From JANSWY01 sp965267245 (GTDB lineage: Bacteria > Bacteroidota > Bacteroidia > Cytophagales > Cyclobacteriaceae), in the NCBI GenBank assembly GCA_965267245.1, contig OZ253939.1, positions 4,402,001-4,466,000 on the forward strand: a stretch of 64,000 bases of DNA. Direction: 5' to 3'. The stretch's first letter is position 1. Every line of letters begins with the position of its first letter. This document shows positions 8,567 through 16,331 of this stretch, one piece after another. The position numbers were made by a program, and so were the translations under genes. The notes beneath the pieces are model-generated. The model did not search any database. It was not told where the DNA came from and was given only the letters and a program-made list of their open reading frames with translations.

Positions 8567-10051
8567 TTGATATCAAGCAGAGAAATACTGGCGTTATTGC
8601 TTTATATTGCTCTTCTCCTGGTTTCTGGAATATATCTCCTTGATTCTAAAGTTTTGTGGTTAGATGAGTTGGCAACTGGAATACATTTACTGAAACCACT
8701 ATCTGAATTTTGGTCAGAATCAGTTAACCAGGCCCATGCTCCACTTGTATATTATCCCATTAAGGTATGGAGTTTGGTTTTTGGAGTATCTCCCAAATCA
8801 TTATCAATGTATTCACTAACTGTGGCATTAATTGTGATTGCAGTAACTTTTTACTTATACAGGAAGACTGGCATTGCCTTGATTTTGGTGTTTATTACCA
8901 TTATTCACCCGCAATTTTTACACTTTGCTTTAGAAGTCAAACAATACATTCTGGTTTATCTGTTAGCGCTGGTCATGACTTATTTTCAATTGAAATATTT
9001 TGAAGGCAGGCGGTTCAGAGATCTGATTTTTTTGAATCTTATTGCCATTTGTGGATTTTATTCGCATCCATGGTTTTTCATCTATTTTGGGGCAGTAGGT
9101 CTTGCAAACACCTTTTTTCACTTATATGATCGAAGTTTTTGGTCCTGGAAGGAGTTAAGTGTGTTTTTGACTTCTGGTTTATTTTCGATACCCGCCTTAC
9201 TCATCTACATAGGGATGAATTCAAGAGGTGCATTGCATTGGATGGGAAATTTTCCAATTGAACATCGGATTATGAAATCTGCTGAGTTTTTATTCGGAAA
9301 TTGGTATAACTGGATTGTTATCTTCTTAATTGTAGCAGCAGCTATTTTATTCAGAGTTAGGTTAAGCCGGTTAATGAAACTATTGGTCTTAAACATTGGG
9401 ATTACAATTTTTGGAGCTCTGATAATCAATTCATTTACTACAATTTTTTTCCATCGTTACTTGTTCATCATTTTTCCGGCTATCAATCTACTTCTTTTCT
9501 ATTTGGTGGAATCATGGATCAGGTCAAAAGAGATTAAAGTAAAAGTGGGGTTGCTCCTGTTTTTTGTAAGTATTCCAATGGTGGCTTTCAGTACCATACA
9601 AGAAGAAAAAAATGAGAAAAGATGGTCTACACCATATATGAAAGAGTTCAAGTATGTTTCGAAACTTAGCAACTCTACCGACCATAAAGCCCTAATTGTG
9701 ACAATGGGAAAATATGGATTTTACCATTACTATAATGAAGTCATAAATCAGGGAAAAATGGATATATATGCTTTCCCAAGAGAAGACGCTATCCACCCTG
9801 GTCATATTGTTTATTCAAGAATGGATGTTAACCATGAATTGCTGATGCTTCGCAAGCACGTGGTTCATCAAAAACCTGAAAAACTAATCCTTATTGTGGG
9901 CAATTATTATAACCTTGAAGAGCTGCTCAGGTTACTGAACAAAAACCTTCCCCAGTATAAATTGACCTCACAAGAGGCATTTGAGAATCAAATATTGATT
10001 CTCGATAGACTTAAATTGAAATCTTCTATTGACAAGATCATTGTTTTCTGA
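8567..10051 (+). CDS. GT-C fold membrane glycosyltransferase-like protein, tandem copy 2
   Basis: A 494-residue paralogue of the preceding gene with the same plan: acidic first loop (LWLDELATG), about ten membrane helices, and a soluble tail containing 'MGKYGFYHYYNE' and 'REDAIHPGHIVYSRMD'. I place the start at TTG 8567 because the products then align residue for residue (SREILALLLY with GRERLALLLY) and both TTGs follow TTAACCAA by 7-9 bases. An in-frame TTG at 8537 would add ten residues. The gap to copy 1 is about 90 bp, so the two may be cotranscribed. A local duplication followed by divergence is the simplest origin. A GT-C role is inferred from topology and the acidic loop; substrates are unknown. 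Confidence 0.72.
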   Translation: MISSREILALLLYIALLLVSGIYLLDSKVLWLDELATGIHLLKPLSEFWSESVNQAHAPLVYYPIKVWSLVFGVSPKSLSMYSLTVALIVIAVTFYLYRKTGIALILVFITIIHPQFLHFALEVKQYILVYLLALVMTYFQLKYFEGRRFRDLIFLNLIAICGFYSHPWFFIYFGAVGLANTFFHLYDRSFWSWKELSVFLTSGLFSIPALLIYIGMNSRGALHWMGNFPIEHRIMKSAEFLFGNWYNWIVIFLIVAAAILFRVRLSRLMKLLVLNIGITIFGALIINSFTTIFFHRYLFIIFPAINLLLFYLVESWIRSKEIKVKVGLLLFFVSIPMVAFSTIQEEKNEKRWSTPYMKEFKYVSKLSNSTDHKALIVTMGKYGFYHYYNEVINQGKMDIYAFPREDAIHPGHIVYSRMDVNHELLMLRKHVVHQKPEKLILIVGNYYNLEELLRLLNKNLPQYKLTSQEAFENQILILDRLKLKSSIDKIIVF

Positions 10052-10107
10052 ATTAATTGTATCTAGGCATATTGGATTATATTACAGCAATCGAAAAATG
10101 TAAATAA

Positions 10108-11430
10108 GTGAATAGTAGGACTCTCTATTACGCAACAACCGTAGCACTGGCCGGTTTCCTTTTTGGCTTTGACACAGTGGTAATTTCAGGAGCAAACCAA
10201 CCAATAAAAGAGTTATGGCAACTTTCTGACTGGGTTCATGGTACTTTTATCATGTCTATGGCATTGTGGGGTACTGTAGTTGGTGCATTGCTGGGAAGCT
10301 TTCCTTGCAATAAGTATGGGAGAAAAAACACACTGGTCTGGATAGGAATTTTATACTTTGTTTCTGCCGTGGGTTCAGCGTTGGCTACTGATCCATATTT
10401 GTTTTCATTTTTTAGGTTTATTGGAGGTCTGGGGGTAGGGGCATCCACAATTGCAGCCCCTACATATACCACAGAAATATCCACACCACAACGAAGAGGT
10501 ACTCTCGTGGCTTTGTATCAATTCAATATTGTATTTGGGATTCTAATTGCCTTTATATCAAACTACTTACTTGATGGAGTAGGTGGTGATAATGATTGGC
10601 GGTATATGTTAGGAGTGGAAGGAATACCTGCTTTGATATATACGCTTATGGTGTTGGGAGTACCAAAAAGTCCAAGGTGGCTTGCCCTTTATAAAAATGA
10701 TCATGATGGAGCAAGAAAAGTATTGGAAAAGGTTTCAGAAGGCGATGAGATTGATCAGTTACTAGCTCAGATAGAAGAGGATAAGCTTTCTCAGGGTGAA
10801 CATGCCAGTTTGTTTACATCAAAATACAGGTTCCCATTACTGTTAGCATTTCTTATTGCTGCCTTTAATCAATTATCAGGAATAAATTTTATACTATACT
10901 ATGCCCCGGAAATCCTGGAGAAGGCTGGTTTTGCTACGAGTGAATCCCTATTGAGTTCAATATCGATAGGGGGAGTGAATTTAGTATTCACATTACTTGG
11001 TATGTACCTCATAGACCTGTTTGGTAGGAAAATGTTGATGTACATTGGTTCATTTGGCTATATAATAAGTCTTGCCGCGGTAGCTTACGGTTTTTACATG
11101 GATGCTTCTGCAGTGTTCAAACTTACTTTTATTTGCATGTTTATCGCATCTCATGCAATTGGGCAAGGAGCTGTCATTTGGGTATTCTTATCAGAAATTT
11201 TTCCTAATAATGTGCGTGCCGGAGGCCAATCATTTGGTGCAGGAACCCATTGGGTGTTTGCTGCAATCATTACGCTATTTGGTACAGTTCTAATCAATAC
11301 ATTAGATGCGCATATTGTTTTTGGAATGTTCTCAGGTTTTACGATTCTGCAGCTGCTGTTTGTGCATTTCATGATGCCTGAGACGAAAGGTGTTCCTCTT
11401 GAAGAGCTCGAGAAACGGCTTATTAAATAA
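10108..11430 (+). CDS. Sugar porter family MFS transporter (hexose/H+ symporter type)
   Basis: A 440-residue inner-membrane sugar:H+ symporter with 12 predicted helices. Sugar-porter signatures are all present: 'NKYGRKN' after helix 2, 'VPKSPRWLALY' after helix 6, 'QLSGINFILYYAPEI' in helix 7, and the C-terminal 'MPETKGVPLEELE'. The start is GTG at 10108; an in-frame stop lies a few codons upstream. It sits at the head of a cluster with a ROK kinase, a GH32 fructosidase and fructose-bisphosphatase, so fructose, glucose or sucrose is the likely cargo. It converges on the ROK kinase gene with only two bases between stop codons. Confidence 0.9.
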   Translation: MNSRTLYYATTVALAGFLFGFDTVVISGANQPIKELWQLSDWVHGTFIMSMALWGTVVGALLGSFPCNKYGRKNTLVWIGILYFVSAVGSALATDPYLFSFFRFIGGLGVGASTIAAPTYTTEISTPQRRGTLVALYQFNIVFGILIAFISNYLLDGVGGDNDWRYMLGVEGIPALIYTLMVLGVPKSPRWLALYKNDHDGARKVLEKVSEGDEIDQLLAQIEEDKLSQGEHASLFTSKYRFPLLLAFLIAAFNQLSGINFILYYAPEILEKAGFATSESLLSSISIGGVNLVFTLLGMYLIDLFGRKMLMYIGSFGYIISLAAVAYGFYMDASAVFKLTFICMFIASHAIGQGAVIWVFLSEIFPNNVRAGGQSFGAGTHWVFAAIITLFGTVLINTLDAHIVFGMFSGFTILQLLFVHFMMPETKGVPLEELEKRLIK

Positions 11431-11432
11431 GT

Positions 11433-12341
11433 TTATTTATTCAGTAAAGCAGCTCCAAATACTCCGGCGCTATCGCCAAGTTTAGGGGGAATGATAGGGG
11501 TATTTAGTCGCGGATTAAAGACAAACTTCTTTACTTCTTCTACGCCTCCATTGTACAGTACATCAAGGTTGCTTACACCTCCACCAATTACAATTACGTC
11601 AGGATCCAGAATGTTGATAATATTGGCTAGGCCTTTTCCAAAGAAGTGGATCAATCGTTTGATCGTATTTACTGCATGCTCGTCAGAATTATTTTTATAG
11701 GCAGCATATATGTTTTTCAGAGAATCAGTCTTGCCAGATATTGATGCATAATACCTTTCCAAATGAGGGCCTGCGAGTAAAAGTTCAACACATCCGGTAT
11801 TTCCACAGTAGCATTTCCCTCCTGATTCATCAAGGAAGCTGTGTCCCCATTCACCGGAATTCCCGTTTTTACCGTTGATAATCCTATTGTTGACTACAAT
11901 TCCACCACCAACACCTGAACCCATAATTACTCCAAATACGACCTGGGCATCAGGAAACTGATCTGGAACTGATCCGATAACTGCTTCGGCCAGGGCAAAA
12001 CAGTTGGCATCATTCACCATAGTGATATCTATGCCAAGATTTGATTTTAAATCTTTCAGAAATGGTTTGCCATTAATAGCCTGGGAATTACAGTTTTTTA
12101 AAAGACCAGTCTCAGGATCAATGGAGCCTGGAGTCCCTATTCCAATTGCGGATGGCCTTTCATTTACATCATCAGCGAGTTGGTCAATCAGGACCTCTAC
12201 CTGGTTAAGTACATTCTCATAACCCTGATCTGCACCTGTGGGTACCCGTTTTCTGACAACCACCTGGTTATTTTCATCCAAAACAACTCCCTCAATTTTT
12301 GTTCCTCCCAGGTCAAATCCCCAGTTATATTTTGATCCCAC
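11433..12341 (-). CDS. ROK-family sugar kinase, probable fructokinase
   Basis: A 302-residue cytosolic ROK kinase that phosphorylates a hexose with ATP. Visible are the phosphate-binding DLGGTKI (residues 10-16), the sugar-binding 'GTPGSIDPETG' and 'NDANCFALAE', the 'GSGVGGGIV' loop, the 'GEWGH' motif, and the zinc motif CYCGNTGCVE. Context with a GH32 enzyme and a sugar porter favours fructokinase (Mak-like), making fructose-6-phosphate. Glucokinase or another hexokinase activity is equally compatible with the motifs. It is transcribed against the porter and divergently from the GH32 gene across a 53-bp gap, so both promoters share that small region. Confidence 0.85.
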   Translation of the reverse strand: MGSKYNWGFDLGGTKIEGVVLDENNQVVVRKRVPTGADQGYENVLNQVEVLIDQLADDVNERPSAIGIGTPGSIDPETGLLKNCNSQAINGKPFLKDLKSNLGIDITMVNDANCFALAEAVIGSVPDQFPDAQVVFGVIMGSGVGGGIVVNNRIINGKNGNSGEWGHSFLDESGGKCYCGNTGCVELLLAGPHLERYYASISGKTDSLKNIYAAYKNNSDEHAVNTIKRLIHFFGKGLANIINILDPDVIVIGGGVSNLDVLYNGGVEEVKKFVFNPRLNTPIIPPKLGDSAGVFGAALLNK

Positions 12342-12394
12342 TTATTTTGTCTTTTGATTTAGAATGGGGAATTTAAGGAAAAGTTCTAGATTGA

Positions 12395-13924
12395 ATGAAA
12401 AACAGTTACATGAAATTTTCGGGAATATTGGCATTGTTTTTAATCACATTACTTGCCTGCACCAATGAACAATCCAAAGAAGAGGTGGCAGCTAATGAAA
12501 TTGCAGCTCTATTCCAGGAGAAACACCGGCCTCAGTACCATTTCACTCCTGTCAATCAATGGATGAACGATCCAAACGGTTTAGTGTATTATAAAGGTGA
12601 ATACCATTTGTTTTACCAGCATTATCCAGATTCAAATGTTTGGGGACCGATGCATTGGGGACATGCGATAAGCAATGATATGGTCATGTGGAAGCATCAG
12701 CCAATTTCCCTGTTTCCTGATAGCCTGGGATTGATTTTCTCAGGAAGTATTGTTGTAGATTGGAATAACACATCGGGTTTTGGATCAAGAGAGGATCCAC
12801 CTCTGGTTGCAATATTTACTCACCACCTGATGGAAGGTGAAAAAGGTGGTCGGAATGATTTTCAGTACCAAAGTTTGGCCTACTCGCTGGATGCAGGGAG
12901 AACCTGGACTAAATATGAAGACAATCCGGTCCTTGCAAATCCAGGTATAAGGGATTTTAGAGACCCAAAGGTAAGTTGGTATGCACCTGATCAAAAATGG
13001 ATCATGATCCTGGCAGTGGATGATCGTGTACACATTTATTCTTCGAAAGACTTAAAATCATGGGAGTTTGAGAGCGAATTCGGGGCAGATATTGGGGCTC
13101 ATGGCGGGGTGTGGGAATGTCCGGACCTTTTCAAATTATATACAGATGATAATGAAGGAAAATGGGTGATGCTGGTAAGTATTAATCCAGGAGGTCCTCA
13201 AGGGGGGTCAGCGACCCAATATTTTCTTGGTGACTTTGATGGTCATGTTTTTACACCTCAGGATGACGCCACAAGATGGGTAGACTTTGGTGCAGACAAT
13301 TATGCTGGTGTCACCTGGTCTGATGTTCCTCAAGAGGATGGCCGTAGATTATTTATCGGCTGGATGAGCAATTGGCAGTATGCCCAGGTAGTACCTACTA
13401 CCGTATGGAGAAGTGCCATGACAATCCCCAGGTCCCTGGTGCTGGAAAAAGCAGAAGGTGAATTTATATTGTCAAGTAAACCTGTGGAGGAACTTGATCT
13501 TTTAAGGAAAAATAAGGATCAAATTATTCAGGGAATAAACAATGAAAATTTCAAAAATTGCAGAATTGATATGGTCCTTGACAATTCTGATCAGGAAATG
13601 ATTTTTTCAAATGAAGCTGGGGAACAACTTGTTGTTAGCATCAGTCAAAATACGCTTTCAATTGACAGAACCAAAGCAGGGATAGTTGATTTTCAGGAGG
13701 ATTTTAGTGCGCTTCATACCGCTGAATTAGGAAATATTTTCCCAAGATCATTGACAATTTTTATGGACGACTCCTCGATAGAATTATTTGTAAATGATGG
13801 CCAATTGGTCATGACGGACCTGTTTTTTGTGAACAAACCTTTTACCCAACTAGAGGTGAAATACCCTATTCAACGGGCAGATTTTTATGAGATGGAAACT
13901 ATCTGGAGCGCTGTATCAAATTAA
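12395..13924 (+). CDS. GH32 beta-fructosidase lipoprotein (levanase/invertase/inulinase type)
   Basis: A 509-residue glycoside hydrolase family 32 enzyme that releases fructose from sucrose, levan or inulin. A lipoprotein signal ends at LITLLAC (Cys22), so it is membrane-anchored in the periplasm or at the surface. Catalytic landmarks are complete: nucleophile Asp59 in WMNDPNG, transition-state stabiliser Asp190 in FRDP, and acid/base Glu241 in WECPDLF. The five-bladed propeller (about 45-350) is followed by the C-terminal beta-sandwich. No carbohydrate-binding module is seen. It lies just 6 bp before the fructose-bisphosphatase gene, which suggests cotranscription, and beside a kinase and a transporter for the released hexose. 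Confidence 0.93.
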   Translation: MKNSYMKFSGILALFLITLLACTNEQSKEEVAANEIAALFQEKHRPQYHFTPVNQWMNDPNGLVYYKGEYHLFYQHYPDSNVWGPMHWGHAISNDMVMWKHQPISLFPDSLGLIFSGSIVVDWNNTSGFGSREDPPLVAIFTHHLMEGEKGGRNDFQYQSLAYSLDAGRTWTKYEDNPVLANPGIRDFRDPKVSWYAPDQKWIMILAVDDRVHIYSSKDLKSWEFESEFGADIGAHGGVWECPDLFKLYTDDNEGKWVMLVSINPGGPQGGSATQYFLGDFDGHVFTPQDDATRWVDFGADNYAGVTWSDVPQEDGRRLFIGWMSNWQYAQVVPTTVWRSAMTIPRSLVLEKAEGEFILSSKPVEELDLLRKNKDQIIQGINNENFKNCRIDMVLDNSDQEMIFSNEAGEQLVVSISQNTLSIDRTKAGIVDFQEDFSALHTAELGNIFPRSLTIFMDDSSIELFVNDGQLVMTDLFFVNKPFTQLEVKYPIQRADFYEMETIWSAVSN

Positions 13925-13930
13925 ATAGAC

Positions 13931-15889
13931 ATGGCGGATCTCAAATACCTGAAATTACTTGCTGAGAAATTTCCCAACCAACAGGAAGTGGGGAAAGAGA
14001 TAGTTCTATTGAATTCAACTTTAAACCTTACTAAAGGGGCTGAAATTTTCCTCAGTGATATTCACGGTGAACATGAAGCATTTCAGCATGTCATTAGAAA
14101 TGGTTCCGGTGTGATTCGCCAGAAAATAGAAGAGTTATTTCCAAACATGTCCGAGGCAGATTCCAGGAGATTAGCAGCCATTATTTACTATCCTGAAGAG
14201 AAGATGCCTTTGCTCAAGGAAGAGTCTGAGGATGTCCGAGCTTTTTATCGGTCTACATTGATGAAGGTGATCAAAGTGGCCCAGGATTTTTGTTCTATCT
14301 ATGCCAACAGAAAGTTATTAAAGCTCCTTCCATCATCTTATGGAGATATTATACTGGAGCTGGTAGCTGAAAGAACGGTAGGTGTGGATAATCGTTATTA
14401 TGATGACATCATCGAAAATATCATTGAGATTGGGCAGGCGGATCACCTCATCATAGCATTTTCATACTTTATTCAGCGTTTATCAATCCATAAAATCCAT
14501 ATCATAGGAGATGTTTATGACCGTGGACCAGGTGCTGAAGTGATCATGGATGAATTGATAGATCACCACGCAGTTGATTTTCAATGGGGAAATCATGACA
14601 TTGTCTGGATGGGAGCTGCATGGGGTTCATTGGCCTGTATGGCAAATGTGCTAAGGCTTTCATTGCGTTACGCCAATACGACAACATTGGAAATGGGGTA
14701 TGGTATCAATCTATTGCCACTTGCCTCATTTGCTATCGAACACTACAAGGAGGATCAAAGCATCATTTTCAATCCTAAAGTAGAACCAGATGAATTGCTC
14801 AACAAGTCTGAGCAGTGGCTCAATAGCCTGATGCATAAGGCTATCTCCATCATTCAGTTCAAACTGGAGTCTCAATTGGTGGCCAGGAGGCCAGAGTTCG
14901 ACATGGAGGACAGGATGATCCTGGATAAACTAGACTTGCAAAACGAATTGGTTGCAATTGAGGGTAATACCTATCCATTGAAGGATAAATTTTTCCCGAC
15001 TTATAATGGAGATGATCCATTTGCACTTACTCTTGAAGAAGAGGCAGTTGTTCATCAGATTGCTCATTCATTTCAAAAAAGCACCCGGCTTCAAAGGCAT
15101 GCCAAATTTCTATTGGAAAAAGGAGGCATGTATAAAATCACCAATAAAAACCTCCTTTATCATGGCTGTATCCCATTAAATGAGGACGGATCTCTCAAAG
15201 AAGTTTCATTAGGAGATGCTCCATTAAAAGGAAGAGAGCTGATGGATTTCATAGAACAACGTGTTCAAATTGCTTTCTCTGGAAAAGTTGGTTCTGATGT
15301 GAAACAGGAAGCCCTGGACTTAATCTGGTATTTGTGGGCGGGTCCGGATTCTCCGATTTTTGGGAAGCATAAAATGGCCACTTTTGAGCGGTATTTTGTG
15401 GAGGACAAAAGCATTCAGAAGGAGATCAAAGGTCATTACTATCATTTTCGGGATGATCCCAAAACCTGTTCCATGATTTTGGAAGAATTTGGTTTATCAG
15501 ATAAAGATGCGGTGATTTTAAACGGCCATGTTCCGGTTTCTGTGACTAAGGGGGAAAGTCCTGTAAAGGCTGATGGAAAACTCATTGTAATTGATGGTGG
15601 CTTTTGCAAAGCTTATCAGGGTCAAACAGGGATTGCCGGATATACCCTGATCCATAACCATTTTGGAAGACAGCTAATTGCCCATGAAACCTTTGAGTCG
15701 CAGAAAAAGGCGATTGAAGAAGAGCTGGACATAGCATACAGTGAAATGGTCTTGTCTCAATCTGATACGCGTCTCAGAGTGAGGGACCTGGACGATGGAG
15801 AAGTCATCCAAAGCAAAATTGACGACTTGAAAGAGTTAATGAATTTATACCAAACTGGTAAATTGAAAGAACAAAGCATCGATAAATAA
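13931..15889 (+). CDS. fbp: Fructose-1,6-bisphosphatase class III
   Basis: A 652-residue cytosolic metallophosphatase converting fructose-1,6-bisphosphate to fructose-6-phosphate in gluconeogenesis. It belongs to the Bacillus-type class III, which is much longer than class I/II enzymes; this length is normal for it. Metallophosphoesterase motifs are FLSDIHGEHE (Asp43, His45), GDVYDRG (Asp194), GNHD, and the late histidine block NGHVPV. It begins 6 bp after the GH32 gene and is followed after one base by a VOC-family gene, implying one transcript. Pairing a gluconeogenic enzyme with fructan degradation may tune flux between fructose-6-phosphate and triose phosphates. Confidence 0.93.
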   Translation: MADLKYLKLLAEKFPNQQEVGKEIVLLNSTLNLTKGAEIFLSDIHGEHEAFQHVIRNGSGVIRQKIEELFPNMSEADSRRLAAIIYYPEEKMPLLKEESEDVRAFYRSTLMKVIKVAQDFCSIYANRKLLKLLPSSYGDIILELVAERTVGVDNRYYDDIIENIIEIGQADHLIIAFSYFIQRLSIHKIHIIGDVYDRGPGAEVIMDELIDHHAVDFQWGNHDIVWMGAAWGSLACMANVLRLSLRYANTTTLEMGYGINLLPLASFAIEHYKEDQSIIFNPKVEPDELLNKSEQWLNSLMHKAISIIQFKLESQLVARRPEFDMEDRMILDKLDLQNELVAIEGNTYPLKDKFFPTYNGDDPFALTLEEEAVVHQIAHSFQKSTRLQRHAKFLLEKGGMYKITNKNLLYHGCIPLNEDGSLKEVSLGDAPLKGRELMDFIEQRVQIAFSGKVGSDVKQEALDLIWYLWAGPDSPIFGKHKMATFERYFVEDKSIQKEIKGHYYHFRDDPKTCSMILEEFGLSDKDAVILNGHVPVSVTKGESPVKADGKLIVIDGGFCKAYQGQTGIAGYTLIHNHFGRQLIAHETFESQKKAIEEELDIAYSEMVLSQSDTRLRVRDLDDGEVIQSKIDDLKELMNLYQTGKLKEQSIDK

Positions 15890-15890
15890 T

Positions 15891-16331
15891 ATGGCTACAA
15901 TAATCAATACATACCTCACATTTGATGGTAATTGTGAGGAGGCTTTTGGATTTTATAAAAGTGTTTTTGGAGGTGAATATGGATATGTTGGTCGTTACAA
16001 AGATTTTCCGGCAGATGCCAATAGTCAAATTCCTGTAAATCATATGAATAGGATCATGCACATTTCATTGCCGATCAGTAAAGAAACTATTTTGATGGGT
16101 AGTGACACTGGTGGGGAATGGGCAGCCAATTATACTCCAGGGAATAACTTTTCAATCTCAATCAATTGTACGGAGAAAGAAGAAGTTGACCGATTGTTTG
16201 CTGCCTTATCTTCAGGAGGAACAATTACAATGCCCATGGAAAAAACTTTCTGGGGAGATTATTTTGGTATGTGCACAGACCAGTTTGGTATAAACTGGAT
16301 GTTTAGCTACAATGAACAGGTCAAAAACTAA
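15891..16331 (+). CDS. VOC-superfamily protein, PhnB-like
   Basis: A 146-residue cytosolic protein of the vicinal-oxygen-chelate (glyoxalase/bleomycin-resistance) superfamily, PhnB-like branch. The start 'INTYLTFDGNCEEAFGFYKS' followed by 'VFGGE' is the typical first beta-alpha-beta unit, and 'FWGDYFGMCTDQFGINWMF' is the characteristic C-terminal strand. Members bind small molecules and often metals, but most of this branch are uncharacterised. It begins one base after the fbp stop and is probably the last gene of the GH32-fbp transcript. It directly abuts the stop of the convergent TonB receptor gene. There is no evidence linking it functionally to sugar use. Confidence 0.85.
   Translation: MATIINTYLTFDGNCEEAFGFYKSVFGGEYGYVGRYKDFPADANSQIPVNHMNRIMHISLPISKETILMGSDTGGEWAANYTPGNNFSISINCTEKEEVDRLFAALSSGGTITMPMEKTFWGDYFGMCTDQFGINWMFSYNEQVKN

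Noticed and set aside
11430..11455. AT-rich inverted repeat at the sugar porter/ROK junction
   Set aside because: The possible stem is short and only A/T; such stems are expected by chance here.
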